Assembly (NCBI GenBank): GCA_023213315.1
Contig: JAKCPI010031693.1
Coordinates: 147,540 to 211,539 of the forward strand
DNA: 64,000 bases
Origin: Euborellia annulipes
Taxonomy: Eukaryota; Arthropoda; Insecta; Dermaptera; Anisolabididae
Direction: 5' to 3'
Part shown: piece after piece, positions 47,394-58,804 of the stretch
How positions within the stretch are numbered: position 1 is the stretch's first letter
Layout of the letters: every line of letters starts with the position of its first letter
Notes under the pieces: generated by a model
The model's input: only the letters and a program-made list of their open reading frames with translations
The model's database searches: none
What the model was told of the DNA's origin: nothing
Position numbers and translations under genes: made by a program

Positions 47394-47660
47394 CTCGGAT
47401 GGGTCGATAGTCAATATTTCTAATTACGATAATATATATTTGTAAAATCTAATGGCCACAGATGCCGAAGAGACTAAAAAATAAATAACAACAATAAAAA
47501 CTCCTTATCTTAGAGTAGGCCCACTGTCAGAGGTCAAATAGGCCCATATCGTAATGGAGTGTTTTGCAAACTGGGAGGCGCGGACTAATCTTAAGGGAGG
47601 AGCAAATATTAGCCACAGCTAGCAATTTTCTAAATCATTGCTAAAGTTTTATAAATAAAA

Positions 47661-47874
47661 CAAGTCGTAAAGCCCGACTTCGGCCCCTGGACCCCCTTGC
47701 TCGCCTTCAGCGAGCAAATGCGAAATTTTAAAGTTTCAAATTTCCCAATCTGACTTAAATGTTAAATTTCTCTCTCCCACTCCACTTCCTGTAACTATAG
47801 CCAATCAGCGAGAGAACAGGCACATACACACAGGGGCAGGAAGTCAGCCGCTAGCGCTTTATATTATAGTATGA
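47661..47874 (-). mobile_element. Short Helitron-like element
   Basis: Minus-strand start TCATACTATAATATAAAGCG after an A. The 3' end has a worn hairpin (GCCGAAGTCGGGC) followed by TTTACGACTTG, where CTTG replaces CTAG. Shares GGTCCAGGGG and the GAAGGCGAGCAAGGGGG words with the Helitron at 41127. Confidence 0.5.
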
Positions 47875-48536
47875 TGATAATAAATAATGTATAACTGTAT
47901 GAATAAAATTTTTGCAATACAAATTTTTGTGTTTGTATTATTTTATAAAATGGGCGAGGGCAATGCGTTAAAAGATTAAAAAATATTTTTAAGGGATGTG
48001 GGGTAACATAAAGTTAGTAAACCACTGTCACAATGTGTTTCATTGGGAATATTAGAAACATAATTTGGTGCTTTCTCGGTATCTTACTTCTTTTCGTAAT
48101 AATTAAACAATTTTATATTAAAATTTTCATATTTTATATAAACCAATTTTTTGTTCATGCTTAAAGCAATAGGGGATGAAAAAAAATGCTTGAGGGTTAT
48201 AGATTAGAAAAAACAAAATTAATCAAATAAATAGTGATACAAATAAAATAAAATGTAAAAAAAAATGAAAAGTGGCATTTGAAAAAAAAAATCACTATAA
48301 GTCACTATAAAAATTAAGGAGTCTGTGCTTAGTATTTAACCTTATTTTCCATTAATTACGTAAGTTATATAATATTTAGGATACTGAAGTATTAGAGTAG
48401 AAAAATAATAAAATGAATATTAAATTATTTACTTAAAAAAATTTTTCTTGCGATTCTAAATACATAAAATTAAAAAGATCTCGATTGTCTTTAACAAACA
48501 CAGAGTTGCATTTAAATATAATCAATTAAGAACCAA
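47875..48536. other. Gene-free A+T-rich DNA
   Basis: Nothing recognised. Confidence 0.25.
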
Positions 48537-48775
48537 GGGCGGATACAAGGAGCCCCCTAATTAATTACCCCCCTCCCCGAGATTTAAATTATTTTTAATG
48601 TAAAAATTTAAAAATTAATACTTAAAAATTTGATTTGTATTTATATTCTGGCAAACAAGTACAGAACGCCTTTAAATTACCGAAAATAAGAAAAAATTGT
48701 GTGCTGTGCGACCAGTCACACCAGATTACCCCCCCCCCCCCCCGAGAAACACTTCTGGATCCTCTCTTGTTAAGG
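48537..48775 (-). mobile_element. hAT-like MITE with the GGTCGCACAGCACAC module, copy 2 (inverted)
   Basis: Same blocks as 44105-44370 in reverse: GGCGGATACAAGG at the left, then the complement of GGTCGCACAGCACAC, a C-run, and CTTCTGGATCC at the right. A further module copy follows at 48848-48876. Confidence 0.5.
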
Positions 48776-48876
48776 ACCTAATTTTAACAAAAAGGCAAGC
48801 AACATCCTGAATTTTCGAGTATTGAATTCTTTGTTGAATAGGGAAGAGGTGTGCTGTGCACCAGTCACACCAGATT

Positions 48877-51004
48877 TTGATGAATAGGCTCTTTGAATCA
48901 GAAAACGATATGCACAATATTAATACCTATTATTAATGTTAAGTTTTCCATAAGATTATGAATCGCGAAGGTTAGGAACCCCCGATCGTAGACCAATAGA
49001 AAAACAATTAATAAATAACTATTTTTCAAATAATTTTGAAGAATTTTTTTATAATTAAAAAAAGTGAATATTCAATAAAAAGACAATCACTTTTGACATC
49101 GAAGAACAAAACCGGTGAAGAATAATTCAAATTAATATTTAAGAAAATAATGTCATTAACCAAATTACATTCAATCATTAGATATACAGAGACACGTTAT
49201 TTTCTTTTGTTTAATAATAATTAGAAATCCAAAAGTCTATTGAAATTTCAGTTATAAATTTAACATAAGCATGCAATAACAAAATTTGTTGAATAAAACA
49301 AAAAAAATATATATATTTTCTTTTTCGTGCTTATGTTTAAAACCTATAAATAATATTTGCATTGTCATTCAAAAGGTAAAAGTCGTAATATTACAGTCAT
49401 AATTTTTTTTTTTTTTTTTTTTTTGCTTTTGTTAAATTATGCAGGGCTTTTGTTAATTAATTACTTATTTAAAACGAAATTTGTATTCACGCACAAGTCT
49501 CTTGAGTGGAATAAAAAAAATATATATAAAATTTTATTACAAAAATACAATGATTGATAAGAATAATGAATGTGATTTTTATATAAAACATTTCTTGATT
49601 ATTATTTTAAATTTTCCTAAAAGAAAATCAATCAAAGAAAATCGGGGAATATAACTAATTCTGGAGAAAAATTTGACAAACTGGTTTCTAAAGTAGAGGA
49701 TTGCATTAAAAAAAAAAAAAAAACAACAAAACATGATTCAGTGATTGATGTGATAAGCAATCCCAACAAAATTGAAAATGCAAGTAACTTTAAGATGTTT
49801 AGCTACAGTGAATTAATTTTCATGCTTCAAATTTTTCGATATTTGATCCTTTCAATAGTTTATTAAAGCTACGTTGATTGGTACAACTATGTCTTACTAG
49901 ACCTCAATTTGCCTAGTAAGACTTCATGAATATGAATAATTTTTTGCTTCATTCTCTATTAATGCCAGAGTTGAGTTTCATCCGTTTAGCTACTAAATTA
50001 ATTTACATTTTTTCTTTTATCAATAAAGATAAAAATAATAATTTAGATTAACTTTTTATCAAGTTGACTAAATATAGATAGATCTATCTCAACTATAGAA
50101 AGGAAGAAGATGCTTTGTCAGCTGTTGGACATTTAAAAATTTTGATGATCGGCTATATATTTCTGTGAACGGTTTTTTTTTTTAAGGAATGAATGAAAGC
50201 TATAAAAATTGAGCGTAGACAAGAAATGCTTACTCTTGCTTGTTGGTGTGATGATAAGAGTGTAAAAAGGGGAGAAAGATGAGTCAACTATTTAGAATTT
50301 ATTTAATGAAAGAAATTTTAAATAAAAATTTGATGTGAACCTCTAGCGCAAGAAAGGCAAGTTTTTAAAAGAAGAGAATTTCGAGAAATTGGTTGTTGTT
50401 CATTGTTATAAAAAAAAAAAAAAAATGCGACCGATGATATTTTTACTGTTTTTCCCTTTATTGTGCATATTTGATTATTTTATAGTGCATTAATGCATGC
50501 ATATTTGATGAGATTTGATTGTGCATGAACACCCGGCTATAATAATCAATAAATTAGTATATTTTACCCTAATGGTGAGTTAAATTCTTGAAGTAGTGTA
50601 CTTTCTTTTGATAAGTCAAACACAAAATAAAATATAATTTTATTTAAATAATTTTCGATGAATCTCTCAATTCAAATTTGACTAAACATACACATTTGTT
50701 AAATATAATTTTATAAAATCGAACTGAAAAATATGATTGGGAAATAATTATGAAATGAAATAGAAATATGAAAGATTGATGCTAAGGAACTTTGACAAAT
50801 GATACAATTTAATCTATCTCTCTTTAGAATCAATTCAAGGCGCATGTCTTTATTCTATTTTAATTAGAAATTAAAAATCGTTTTATTTAAGGTAATTTTA
50901 AGCATAAAAGATTTTAAATAATAAATTTCTAGTTTTATTCGAATATGATATTAATTGGAGACGAAAACAAAGGGAATGCTTAATTTTAAGAAAATTTTCA
51001 AGTT
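48877..51004. other. Gene-free A+T-rich DNA
   Basis: Long A and T runs; no exon, RNA gene or defined repeat recognised. Confidence 0.25.
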
Positions 51005-51160
51005 CCTAGGCTATCAAATGGCTTGAATAAGAATCCCCGGACTTCAAATATATATATTATTAAATAATGGTTATTGTTTAAAGTTTTATATGGTCTAAGT
51101 TGCGGAAAAGACTGTTTGTGTGTGAGTGTGAAAGAGAAAAAAGTGTGTGTTTAAAAAAAT
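51005..51160 (+). repeat. SINE family B, 3' part
   Basis: Carries TATCAAATGGCTTGAATAAG, CCCCGGACTTC, GGTCTAAGTTGCGGAAAAGA and a TGTGTGAGTGTGA tail; no tRNA-like head. Confidence 0.5.
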
Positions 51161-53340
51161 AAAAAAAAAAGTTCATAGGCGATGGGCCACGTGTCCATTT
51201 TACAAGTGTTTAAATTTTGCAGGCATTAATTTTTAATGCAATGGAAAAAATCTACGGGTACTTGTTATTAAATTTCTAAAAAAAAAAAAAAAATTGACCT
51301 CTATAAATAAGGACCACCCTAAAGTACATAATTCAGGGTTTCTTCATATTTTAAGTACTGATTTTGAAGCTGTTATAGAAATGTTCTTTGAAATCCTTTT
51401 GAACTTTGAAAGTTACAATTTTAAACTCTGAATTCTACACATTCATAATTTATAATAAAAGTAAATATATAGAGGTAAGAGAAAGTAAAAAGTGATGCTC
51501 AGCACTCATAAATTTTAACAAATCTTCATTTTAAGTGAAAACTGCTATGCTTATTCAGATTTAAAGCTTAAAGAGAAAAACTCAATAAACTTAACTAATT
51601 ACTAACTTGTCACCTTGGCAGTCAAACATTCTTTCAGTCGTCTGCGGCATCTCAAGGTATAATTTAACCTTTATTTTGAGATTAAATTGTGTATTCATGT
51701 TTTGTTTATTGAATTTTTAGTTGTATTTGTAGTATGTGTATAAGCGTATTCAACCGTAATGGCATTGGTGATATTAATTATTTCTATGTGAAATAATAAT
51801 CTTAAAAATAGCAATACAGAGACACTTCACTATCGTTAAAAGCTCAATCGGGGTAAAATCTTCAAACACTTAACCCGTACCACGAAAGAGGTACCCCTTC
51901 GCCCCCCCCCCCCAATAATTTTTATAAGTTGGCGCCCATGGTAACAATATAGGTATAGAATATGTCCCAAAGTAAAAAAATGTGGTGTGCTAGTGTCGCA
52001 CAGCACACCAACTTTCTCTTATCTTCCTTCGGTAATATAAAGTAGTATTCTGTGCTTGTTACACCAGATTTTTTTTTCAAATCATGACATTTTATGTCTC
52101 AAACTTAAAATAGAAATTTCAAAATCTTGAACGCGCCGGACAATGAATTCAGATAGCTATTCACAAAATTTCGGAAATATTAAATTAAGATCATCAATAC
52201 CTTTATTCAACCTTTTCTATTTTTTTAATTTTTCCCTTTTTCTCAACAGAGATTAACTCCAATTACAGAGAGACGTTCGCAATGATTGAACATTTTCACG
52301 TTAAATGGGATTTGAACCCGAGTTGTATAGCAACTCTAGATACGTAATTTGCAGCTTAAACGATTAGCCTTACCTTTGCTATAAAATCTTTATAAATTTT
52401 TCTTCTCCCTTATATTCTCATAATTCAATGCCAGAACAAGAGCAAGGGAGGAGAAATTCGCACTCTTACTAAATCAAGTGAACCATAATAATAAATTTTA
52501 GAAATTTCCTCTAAATATTTGACAATTTGAGAATGTTCATATTAGAAAAATGTTATTGTTATAAATGCATATAAATGCATAAAATGTTTACGAAGATATA
52601 AATATAAAATATCTATATCGAATGAATCTTTTCATTGGCATTTTCTATCTTCAAACAAACACTTTTCTCTCTTTACCTCCTACTGGGAAACTTTTTTTAT
52701 TCTTCTCTCACCTCTTTTCATAATGGAGGTTTTGCAAGTATAACTCATATCTGAGTGAATAGTATAATTTTATTGAGCTCAGAGTCGTAATTCTTTGGAA
52801 CTAAATCTTTTTATGAGTTAAGACTCTGTCAAAGGATCTCCTTTTAGCTTTAACCTTAGAAATTACAATAGATAGGGTTTTTACTTTTGTTTAGATTTCT
52901 TGCTTCATTTTCAATTTTTAATAAATAAAAAAAATTATTAAATCAATAAAGTATTTTATAAAAAAGAAATATACCAGGTATAATTATCGTAAGAAGTGAC
53001 GTCAAAAAAGAAGGCAGCGAAGAAGATAATATAAATTATTTATTAGCCTTCTATTTAAAAATCCAGAGAATTTTGAAGCATTACTTTGCTTCAAAGATGA
53101 TCAAATTTTATATCAATGTTTTTCAATTGTTGGGGTCATTTAGATTGTTTCTATTGATATAAAGAATTAAAGTGCTGAAATATCGTTTCAAGTAGCCTAT
53201 ATATAGCCTAAAGCCCAGTACACACTAGGACACCCAGTACACACAGTACAGACTAGGAGACATGTTGCTCAATTTTGATTTCTGAGACGTGCTTCAGATT
53301 GTCTACGCAGACATGTACCATACGTCCGGATTTGGAGCAC
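51161..53340. other. Gene-free DNA with repeat scraps
   Basis: The GTCGCACAGCACACC module recurs at 51996-52010. A B-box-like GGGTTCAAATCCCA (minus, about 52307-52320) has no complete tRNA around it. No exon. Confidence 0.25.
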
Positions 53341-53349
53341 GTTGAATTA

Positions 53350-53704
53350 GGCGCCGGGACTGGGGGGGAGGGCAAGGGTGCATTGCCCCCCCCCCTCTTC
53401 CCCTGGCATCCCAAATAGTATAAATTAGAGAAATACAAGTTGCTATCTAGCTGATACCGAAATAAATAAAAAATAATTTCTGTTCTAAGGCCTGAAGATG
53501 AGGAGTAAGGCCTCGAAACTGTAGCTGCAGTCGCAAGCCAATAAATCCTACATAAAAAACAAATTGTTTTATTCTTGATTCGCCAACATCAGAACTAAAC
53601 TCAATAATCTTCCACGAATTTTTATTGCATATTAATTTATTTTAATTTTCTAAAAAAAAATTTTTTGCCCCTCCCCTGATTCAAATTCGTTCCGGCGCTT
53701 CTGT
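53350..53704. mobile_element. Inverted-end element containing a hammerhead-like motif
   Basis: The left end AGGCGCCGGGACTGGGGGGG and the right end (complement AGAAGCGCCGGAACGAATTT) are inverted repeats around a C/G-run pair. The hammerhead-like motif 7 lies in the middle, perhaps as a nested insertion. Confidence 0.45.
53485..53540 (+). ncRNA. Hammerhead-ribozyme-like motif 7
   Basis: Core CTGAAGA 53493-53499, one extra T, stem II GAGG/CCTC, GAAAC. Stem III can be ACTG/CAGT with a 6-nt loop, ending in a GTC triplet (53531-53533). Stem I is short (GGC before the core, GCAAGCC after the triplet). Confidence 0.45.
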
Positions 53705-53974
53705 CTACGGGCTAGTTGCGAAACAAAAAAATGGGAGACCGCATGCAACTGTAGACATGTTGCGAAACATTTTGACAGATTGGATGAAAAGAGGGATGGC
53801 TTCTCTAAATTTTGTATTTTGCTTTATTATTGAGTCTTCCTGTCTAAAATTTTTTATTAATGCATTAGCAAACCTAGGGCCTTCTGCGAGCACTTTGCGG
53901 GTCCAGTAACGTTTAAGTTTTTGCTTTTTTTTACTTTTATTAGCACTAAACAGGACTGATTCCACACAAAACAA
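53705..53974 (-). pseudogene. Possible DNA-transposase fragment (PIF/Harbinger-like)
   Basis: An open frame of 89 codons contains KKQKLKRYWTRKVLAEGP and KNFRQED, resembling the N-terminal RxYWxR...L.KE.R.ED pattern of PIF/Harbinger transposases. There is no catalytic region. Flanking words with GTTGCGAAAC and TAGACATGTTGCG recur on both sides (about 53713, 53753), as in the ends of such elements. The family call is tentative. Confidence 0.3.
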
Positions 53975-55140
53975 GGTCCTCCATGATGGACTACGATGAT
54001 GAGATTGAGAAATTCACATCGTAGTTTGGACGCTAGACGAGAGAAAGAACTGCATCTCTAGACGGTCTATAGACAAATCGCGCAACATGGTCTACGAGGC
54101 TTAAGATGCCGAAAGGGCTGAGATCGTAGCTTTAGACTTGATTTCATTATCTGACAGAGAAGTCATGTTTATTTAGATATCAAAGAGAAATATAATTTTC
54201 CATTCGTATTTATTATTGAAAGAATTATGATCAAGATATGATGTGGATATTTAATATGACCATAGCTGAATGCGAATTTCAATTCCATTTCATATAAAAA
54301 TTCAATAATATTTACTTAGTTTATCAAAGTAAAGCATTAATCATTTTAGAAAAAAAAGAAACATAAAAAGAATATTAAAAAATAAAATATTTGTCAATAT
54401 ATTTATTTATCATTTATGGAATCCCCAAGTGTTTTGAATATTTGAAGTTTGAATTGACTATTCTTTATTGCCACTCGATTTAAATATTTCCACACAAAAA
54501 AAGTATATAACTATAGTAGAGCAACTGAAATAAAAATGAGTTCGATGTAATGAAATTCGATGCTGTGAGGTAAAATCCCCTCCAAAGGTTGACGCTATCA
54601 GCCCGACGGCCACCGGGCAATAAAAAGAGCGCGTAAAACTGCAACTGCAAAAGCTGCAACTGCATTGATGCTGCAAATGTAACCCAGACCAAAGGATTTC
54701 CTATCCTACTCGTTGATCACATGATGCCTCTATTCACAATCACGATTCAACTTTGACGTTTATTTTCGACCATTTCAAAAAGTAATTTTACAGATTTATT
54801 TTCTTTTTCTCATTTTTTAGCGTTTGTTCTTCTATCATTTCATCTATATTAATCTTTTTAAAGAAATATTTTTTTATCCTCTCCAATTACGAGAATATGT
54901 CTAAAAGTGGCTATATACATGTAGATACGAGTATAAGATTTATCTAATGAACGCTATAAAATTTTAATCTAAAATGTAAAATGTGAATTTATATTTGGTT
55001 CCATTTATTAATTATAGAAAAGTCACGCTAGCAATTTGCTTAGCATTGATAACCACTAGATTATTATTTTTTCCCAGTTTATTTTAAAAAGGTCAGCATA
55101 TCTGGGAGTTTTTATTTGACTTTATTTCATATCTTAGAGC
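53975..55140. other. Gene-free DNA
   Basis: A G+C-richer patch at 54570-54690 has two overlapping minus frames of about 70 codons with no recognisable motif. The remainder is A+T-rich. Confidence 0.25.
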
Positions 55141-55185
55141 CATCCTCGCCTGCTAATTCAAAATTATTTTTTTTAAAGAATTCGC

Positions 55186-55396
55186 TCCTTCTTTCCTGGC
55201 CTTATTCCCGCATTGCGGGGTTGGCGATATGGGGTTTTTGCGACCGGAAGGAAAAGAACAGGCCGGCCCGTCGCATGGTCAGACGCCTGTTGAAAATATA
55301 GAAGGGACAGACATGTAAAGAACAAGACTGCCAGTCCCAGCTCGGGTAGCTCCTGGTCGCCATCCACGTATCCACAAGATGTGGGGTCCTGAGCAT
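55186..55396. other. G+C-rich island of unknown nature
   Basis: About 210 bp of clearly higher G+C with sharp borders (starts near TTCGCTCCTTCTTTCCTGGC, ends near ATGTGGGGTCCTGAG). Open frames exist on both strands, with no domain or splice context. It could be a retroelement or processed-RNA fragment. Confidence 0.3.
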
Positions 55397-57744
55397 TTTC
55401 GTATATTATTAATATTTATAGATAACAATACTTTTAAACTATTCCCTTAAGTTCTAAATTAGTTTTAATCCAGCGAATCAGGTTGTAGATGATTTTAATA
55501 AAATTAATATATCTATTAATTTGAAAGGCATGCTCTTCCCTCTAAACTGACAACATGGGGTATTCAGTTTTACGGCTCGCTATATTTAAATTAATAGTTT
55601 CGAGACTGCACATTTTATAATCTAATATTTTTCGCGACTGACATGTCTCGACGTGGCTTGTAAAATGTTAAGATGAGATCAAATGCCAACCCAGGCAAGA
55701 ATATTGCTAAACATAAAATCATTTTGAGGAAAAATAAACGTTCTTCTTTAACAATCTAACTAGTTATGAAAGTTATTAGATTTTAAATTGAAAATATTTC
55801 ATTAATATAACAATTCAGTTTCAATTTTATTTTTTTAATTATATCATTTATAAAGTTTATTATTCACTCTAGAACGTACCAAGTACGCTCAGTTATTTAT
55901 TTCTAAGAAAATTTAACAATAATGTCTGCGCATTCACACTAGAGAGCTGTGGAGCAATTAATCAGAGTTGTCAGTTGGGTTGCCTACCTTCATACAAGGA
56001 AAACTAGCAATAAACTTGGAAGGATGAAGATAACATTCTCCTAAGACAAATGGGATTTTAAACCAAATTCAATCAAAAGTCGACTTGAAAAAAATAAAAA
56101 CATATTTGTCATGTCACTAAGAAATAAGAAAATTAACTTTAAATAATTGGTTTTAATAGATCCAAGCGAGAAAAATGTATTTCAATTGAATTGGCTACCA
56201 ATCATTTGGGGTCTAAGTGACCCCAGATGGAGCAAACTTAAAAAAAATTTTGTCGTCTATAATAATATAAGCTTAAATATTTATTAATAGATCTACCTTC
56301 ATATATTGAGACACAAATTTATATAACTCAAATGATTTAATAAATATTCGTTAATCTTCATATTATTGATTTTACTCTTAATATCCTGAAGTTGCTGGTA
56401 AAAATTGTGTGGAGTTTTAGGGAGCTAAAATCTGGTAAAATTTTTTTCTATATTTTTTAAAAAATAATTTCGAAATTTTTTACTTTATTCTTTATTTTAC
56501 AAATTCCTTTGGTTTTTGAGAGTCAAGTCACCTTAACCTTAGCCTTAACCCCTGTTCTTTGTAATATATTGAACTTGTATGTCATTGTGTTCTCCAATTA
56601 GCATTAAAACTATTCTTTAATAGCCGTGCAGAGGTGCTAATACTTCTCACAAAGTTAACAACCCTTGATATTGCCCTGTTAATGCTATTAATAAAAATAT
56701 TGTTAAAGCCATTTTCACTTCTTAATTATATAAGGCCCAAGCATTGTATTATGCATCTTTAATTTCTTTTATAATAATAAGTTTTTATTATTGTTAAGTT
56801 TTTACAAGAGAGGAAGGTGAATAATAATAAATATATTTATTTCCCTTTCTTTTAGATTTTAATAAAAAAAAAATTATTTTATCTCTCACAATGAGGAATA
56901 TTAGTAATTTGATTAATACTACAAAATGGTTGTATTATTTCAAAAAGAAATAAAATTTTTACTACGTCATAAGTTCAAACTAAGGGGAATCTTTGCAATT
57001 AGATATATAAAAGCTCCTAAAACAATTCTTATTGCTAATTTACTTGTTCTGAATTCTGTATTTAATTTAATTAAAAATAAAAATTTTCCACGGCATTAAT
57101 ATAAAAAGCAGCATAGATTGGATTCAAGTTTTTTTTTTTTTTTTTTTAATTCTTGATGGGATAGCAGAGAAATTGAATCCTGGCCAATTATTAGTTTTTT
57201 TTTAAACATTCCTTCAATAAATTAACGTACCTTTTTTAGATAAGAATATTTATTAACTGATAATTGTTCTGATCAGTCCCGAAATAAATATTTTTCTTAT
57301 ATAAAAATTTATAGTTTAAAGTAATCAAATATTTTAAGTTGAAATATTGGACGTATTTAAAAAAAAAAAAAAATCTGGTTCGTTTATCCAAGTAGGCCTA
57401 ATTACATTCCTAGATCAGAAGTGGGCTGGCTGGCTTTTGGGGCAAATTAAATAAAATTCCAATTCAACCCAAGAATCTTTACTCTCTTATATTTTGAATG
57501 GGTCGATTAACCTATATGGATAAAAATATCTAATTATTTTCTAAAATATATACGCAAACTTGAGAGAAAATCAAAGTCTAGATATTGAAATTAAACCGTA
57601 TATTTTTTATCAATGATTATAATGAGCTTCACTCAACTTACTGTTTTCGGAGGCAATAATTTTGAAGGAATGCGGAAGGTAGAGAGATCTAAAGGAAAGA
57701 AGGCGAAAGAGACGATAGAATCTATTCTATGAACCAAGAACATT
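55397..57744. other. Gene-free A+T-rich DNA
   Basis: Nothing recognised apart from homopolymer tracts. Confidence 0.25.
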
Positions 57745-57910
57745 AATTACAAGGGCCGTGGTATGAAGGTAGACCCCGGGGGCTGGCTGGCTATTGGCTC
57801 AAGGCTTAGGGGCGTGGTCTGTAACGACCAATCACAACTCGCAGATGACCTCCAGCCTGGTGATTTATTTGGGGGCCAGGCATGTCGAGAGTCAGCCGAA
57901 AACACCTGAC
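57745..57910. promoter_or_regulatory. Promoter-like G+C-rich patch
   Basis: Within about 40 bp lie ATTGG (57793-57797), a GC-box-like GGGGCGTGG (about 57809-57817) and CCAAT (57828-57832). This looks like a CCAAT/GC-box promoter in otherwise A+T-rich DNA, but no exon is seen next to it, and a repeat origin is possible. Confidence 0.25.
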
Positions 57911-58804
57911 ATGACATACTGACTTACATTCCAAGCAAAGTGATTATTAAATAACAATAAGGAGGGAAGAATTCAAATTCTAATACCCCAATTTACATAT
58001 TATTTTTTTTAATATTTTACAATTAACCAAGTAAATATAAACAAATAATTAAGAAGTCAAAAGATAAAATAACTAGTGAAATGATTAGTACACTCAAAGT
58101 TATTATTTTAAGCAAACTGAAATAGACCGGAAGAATGGAAAGGGGGAAAAACTTTATGGCGTTATATATTATTCAACTCAAATGGAAATCAAAACACATC
58201 AAAACTCACTAAGCTTATAATGTTAAGATTGCATTGCAAATGAAATAAAATAAAAAAAATAACTTGCACAATAAGTAATAAAAAAGTGTAGTGAAAAAAA
58301 GCATTCTGTATAATAATAAAATTTTCCTCTTCCTTATCTTTCCTAAACATTATCCACTATTTCGGGATCAGTTTAATAAAATAAAACTTCACAGAGAGAA
58401 GAACCGGACCGTATCACGACCTGACGTTTGAAGGCAATGGTTAGCATAGAAAGAGAGGAGAAAATTCCAACTTTACATCGGGTAGCCTATTTGTGAATTA
58501 AAGTTTTTCGATTTGCTGACCATCTCTAAAAATCACCCTCTAGAAAATAGGCTGATAGATAATTATTTATTAGCTTTAATTTAGAATTTAAATAATTTTT
58601 AAAAGATTTGTAAAAATTTTTCGGGGAGGGGAATGAATGAATGAATGAATTATATTTATTTTGCTCTGAGGCGATTTGCCTCCTAGAGCATTAATATTAC
58701 ATAGTATTTACAATTTTTATATGTAGACTGTATTTACAATATAACAAGAAAAAATAAAAAAAAATAAAAATTGCATTTTACTAGGAAAAACATTCTCCCT
58801 CCCA

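Noticed and set aside
55173..55396. Protein-coding gene from overlapping 60-codon frames on both strands
   Set aside because: Open frames on both strands of a G+C-rich patch are expected by chance; no motif or splice sites.
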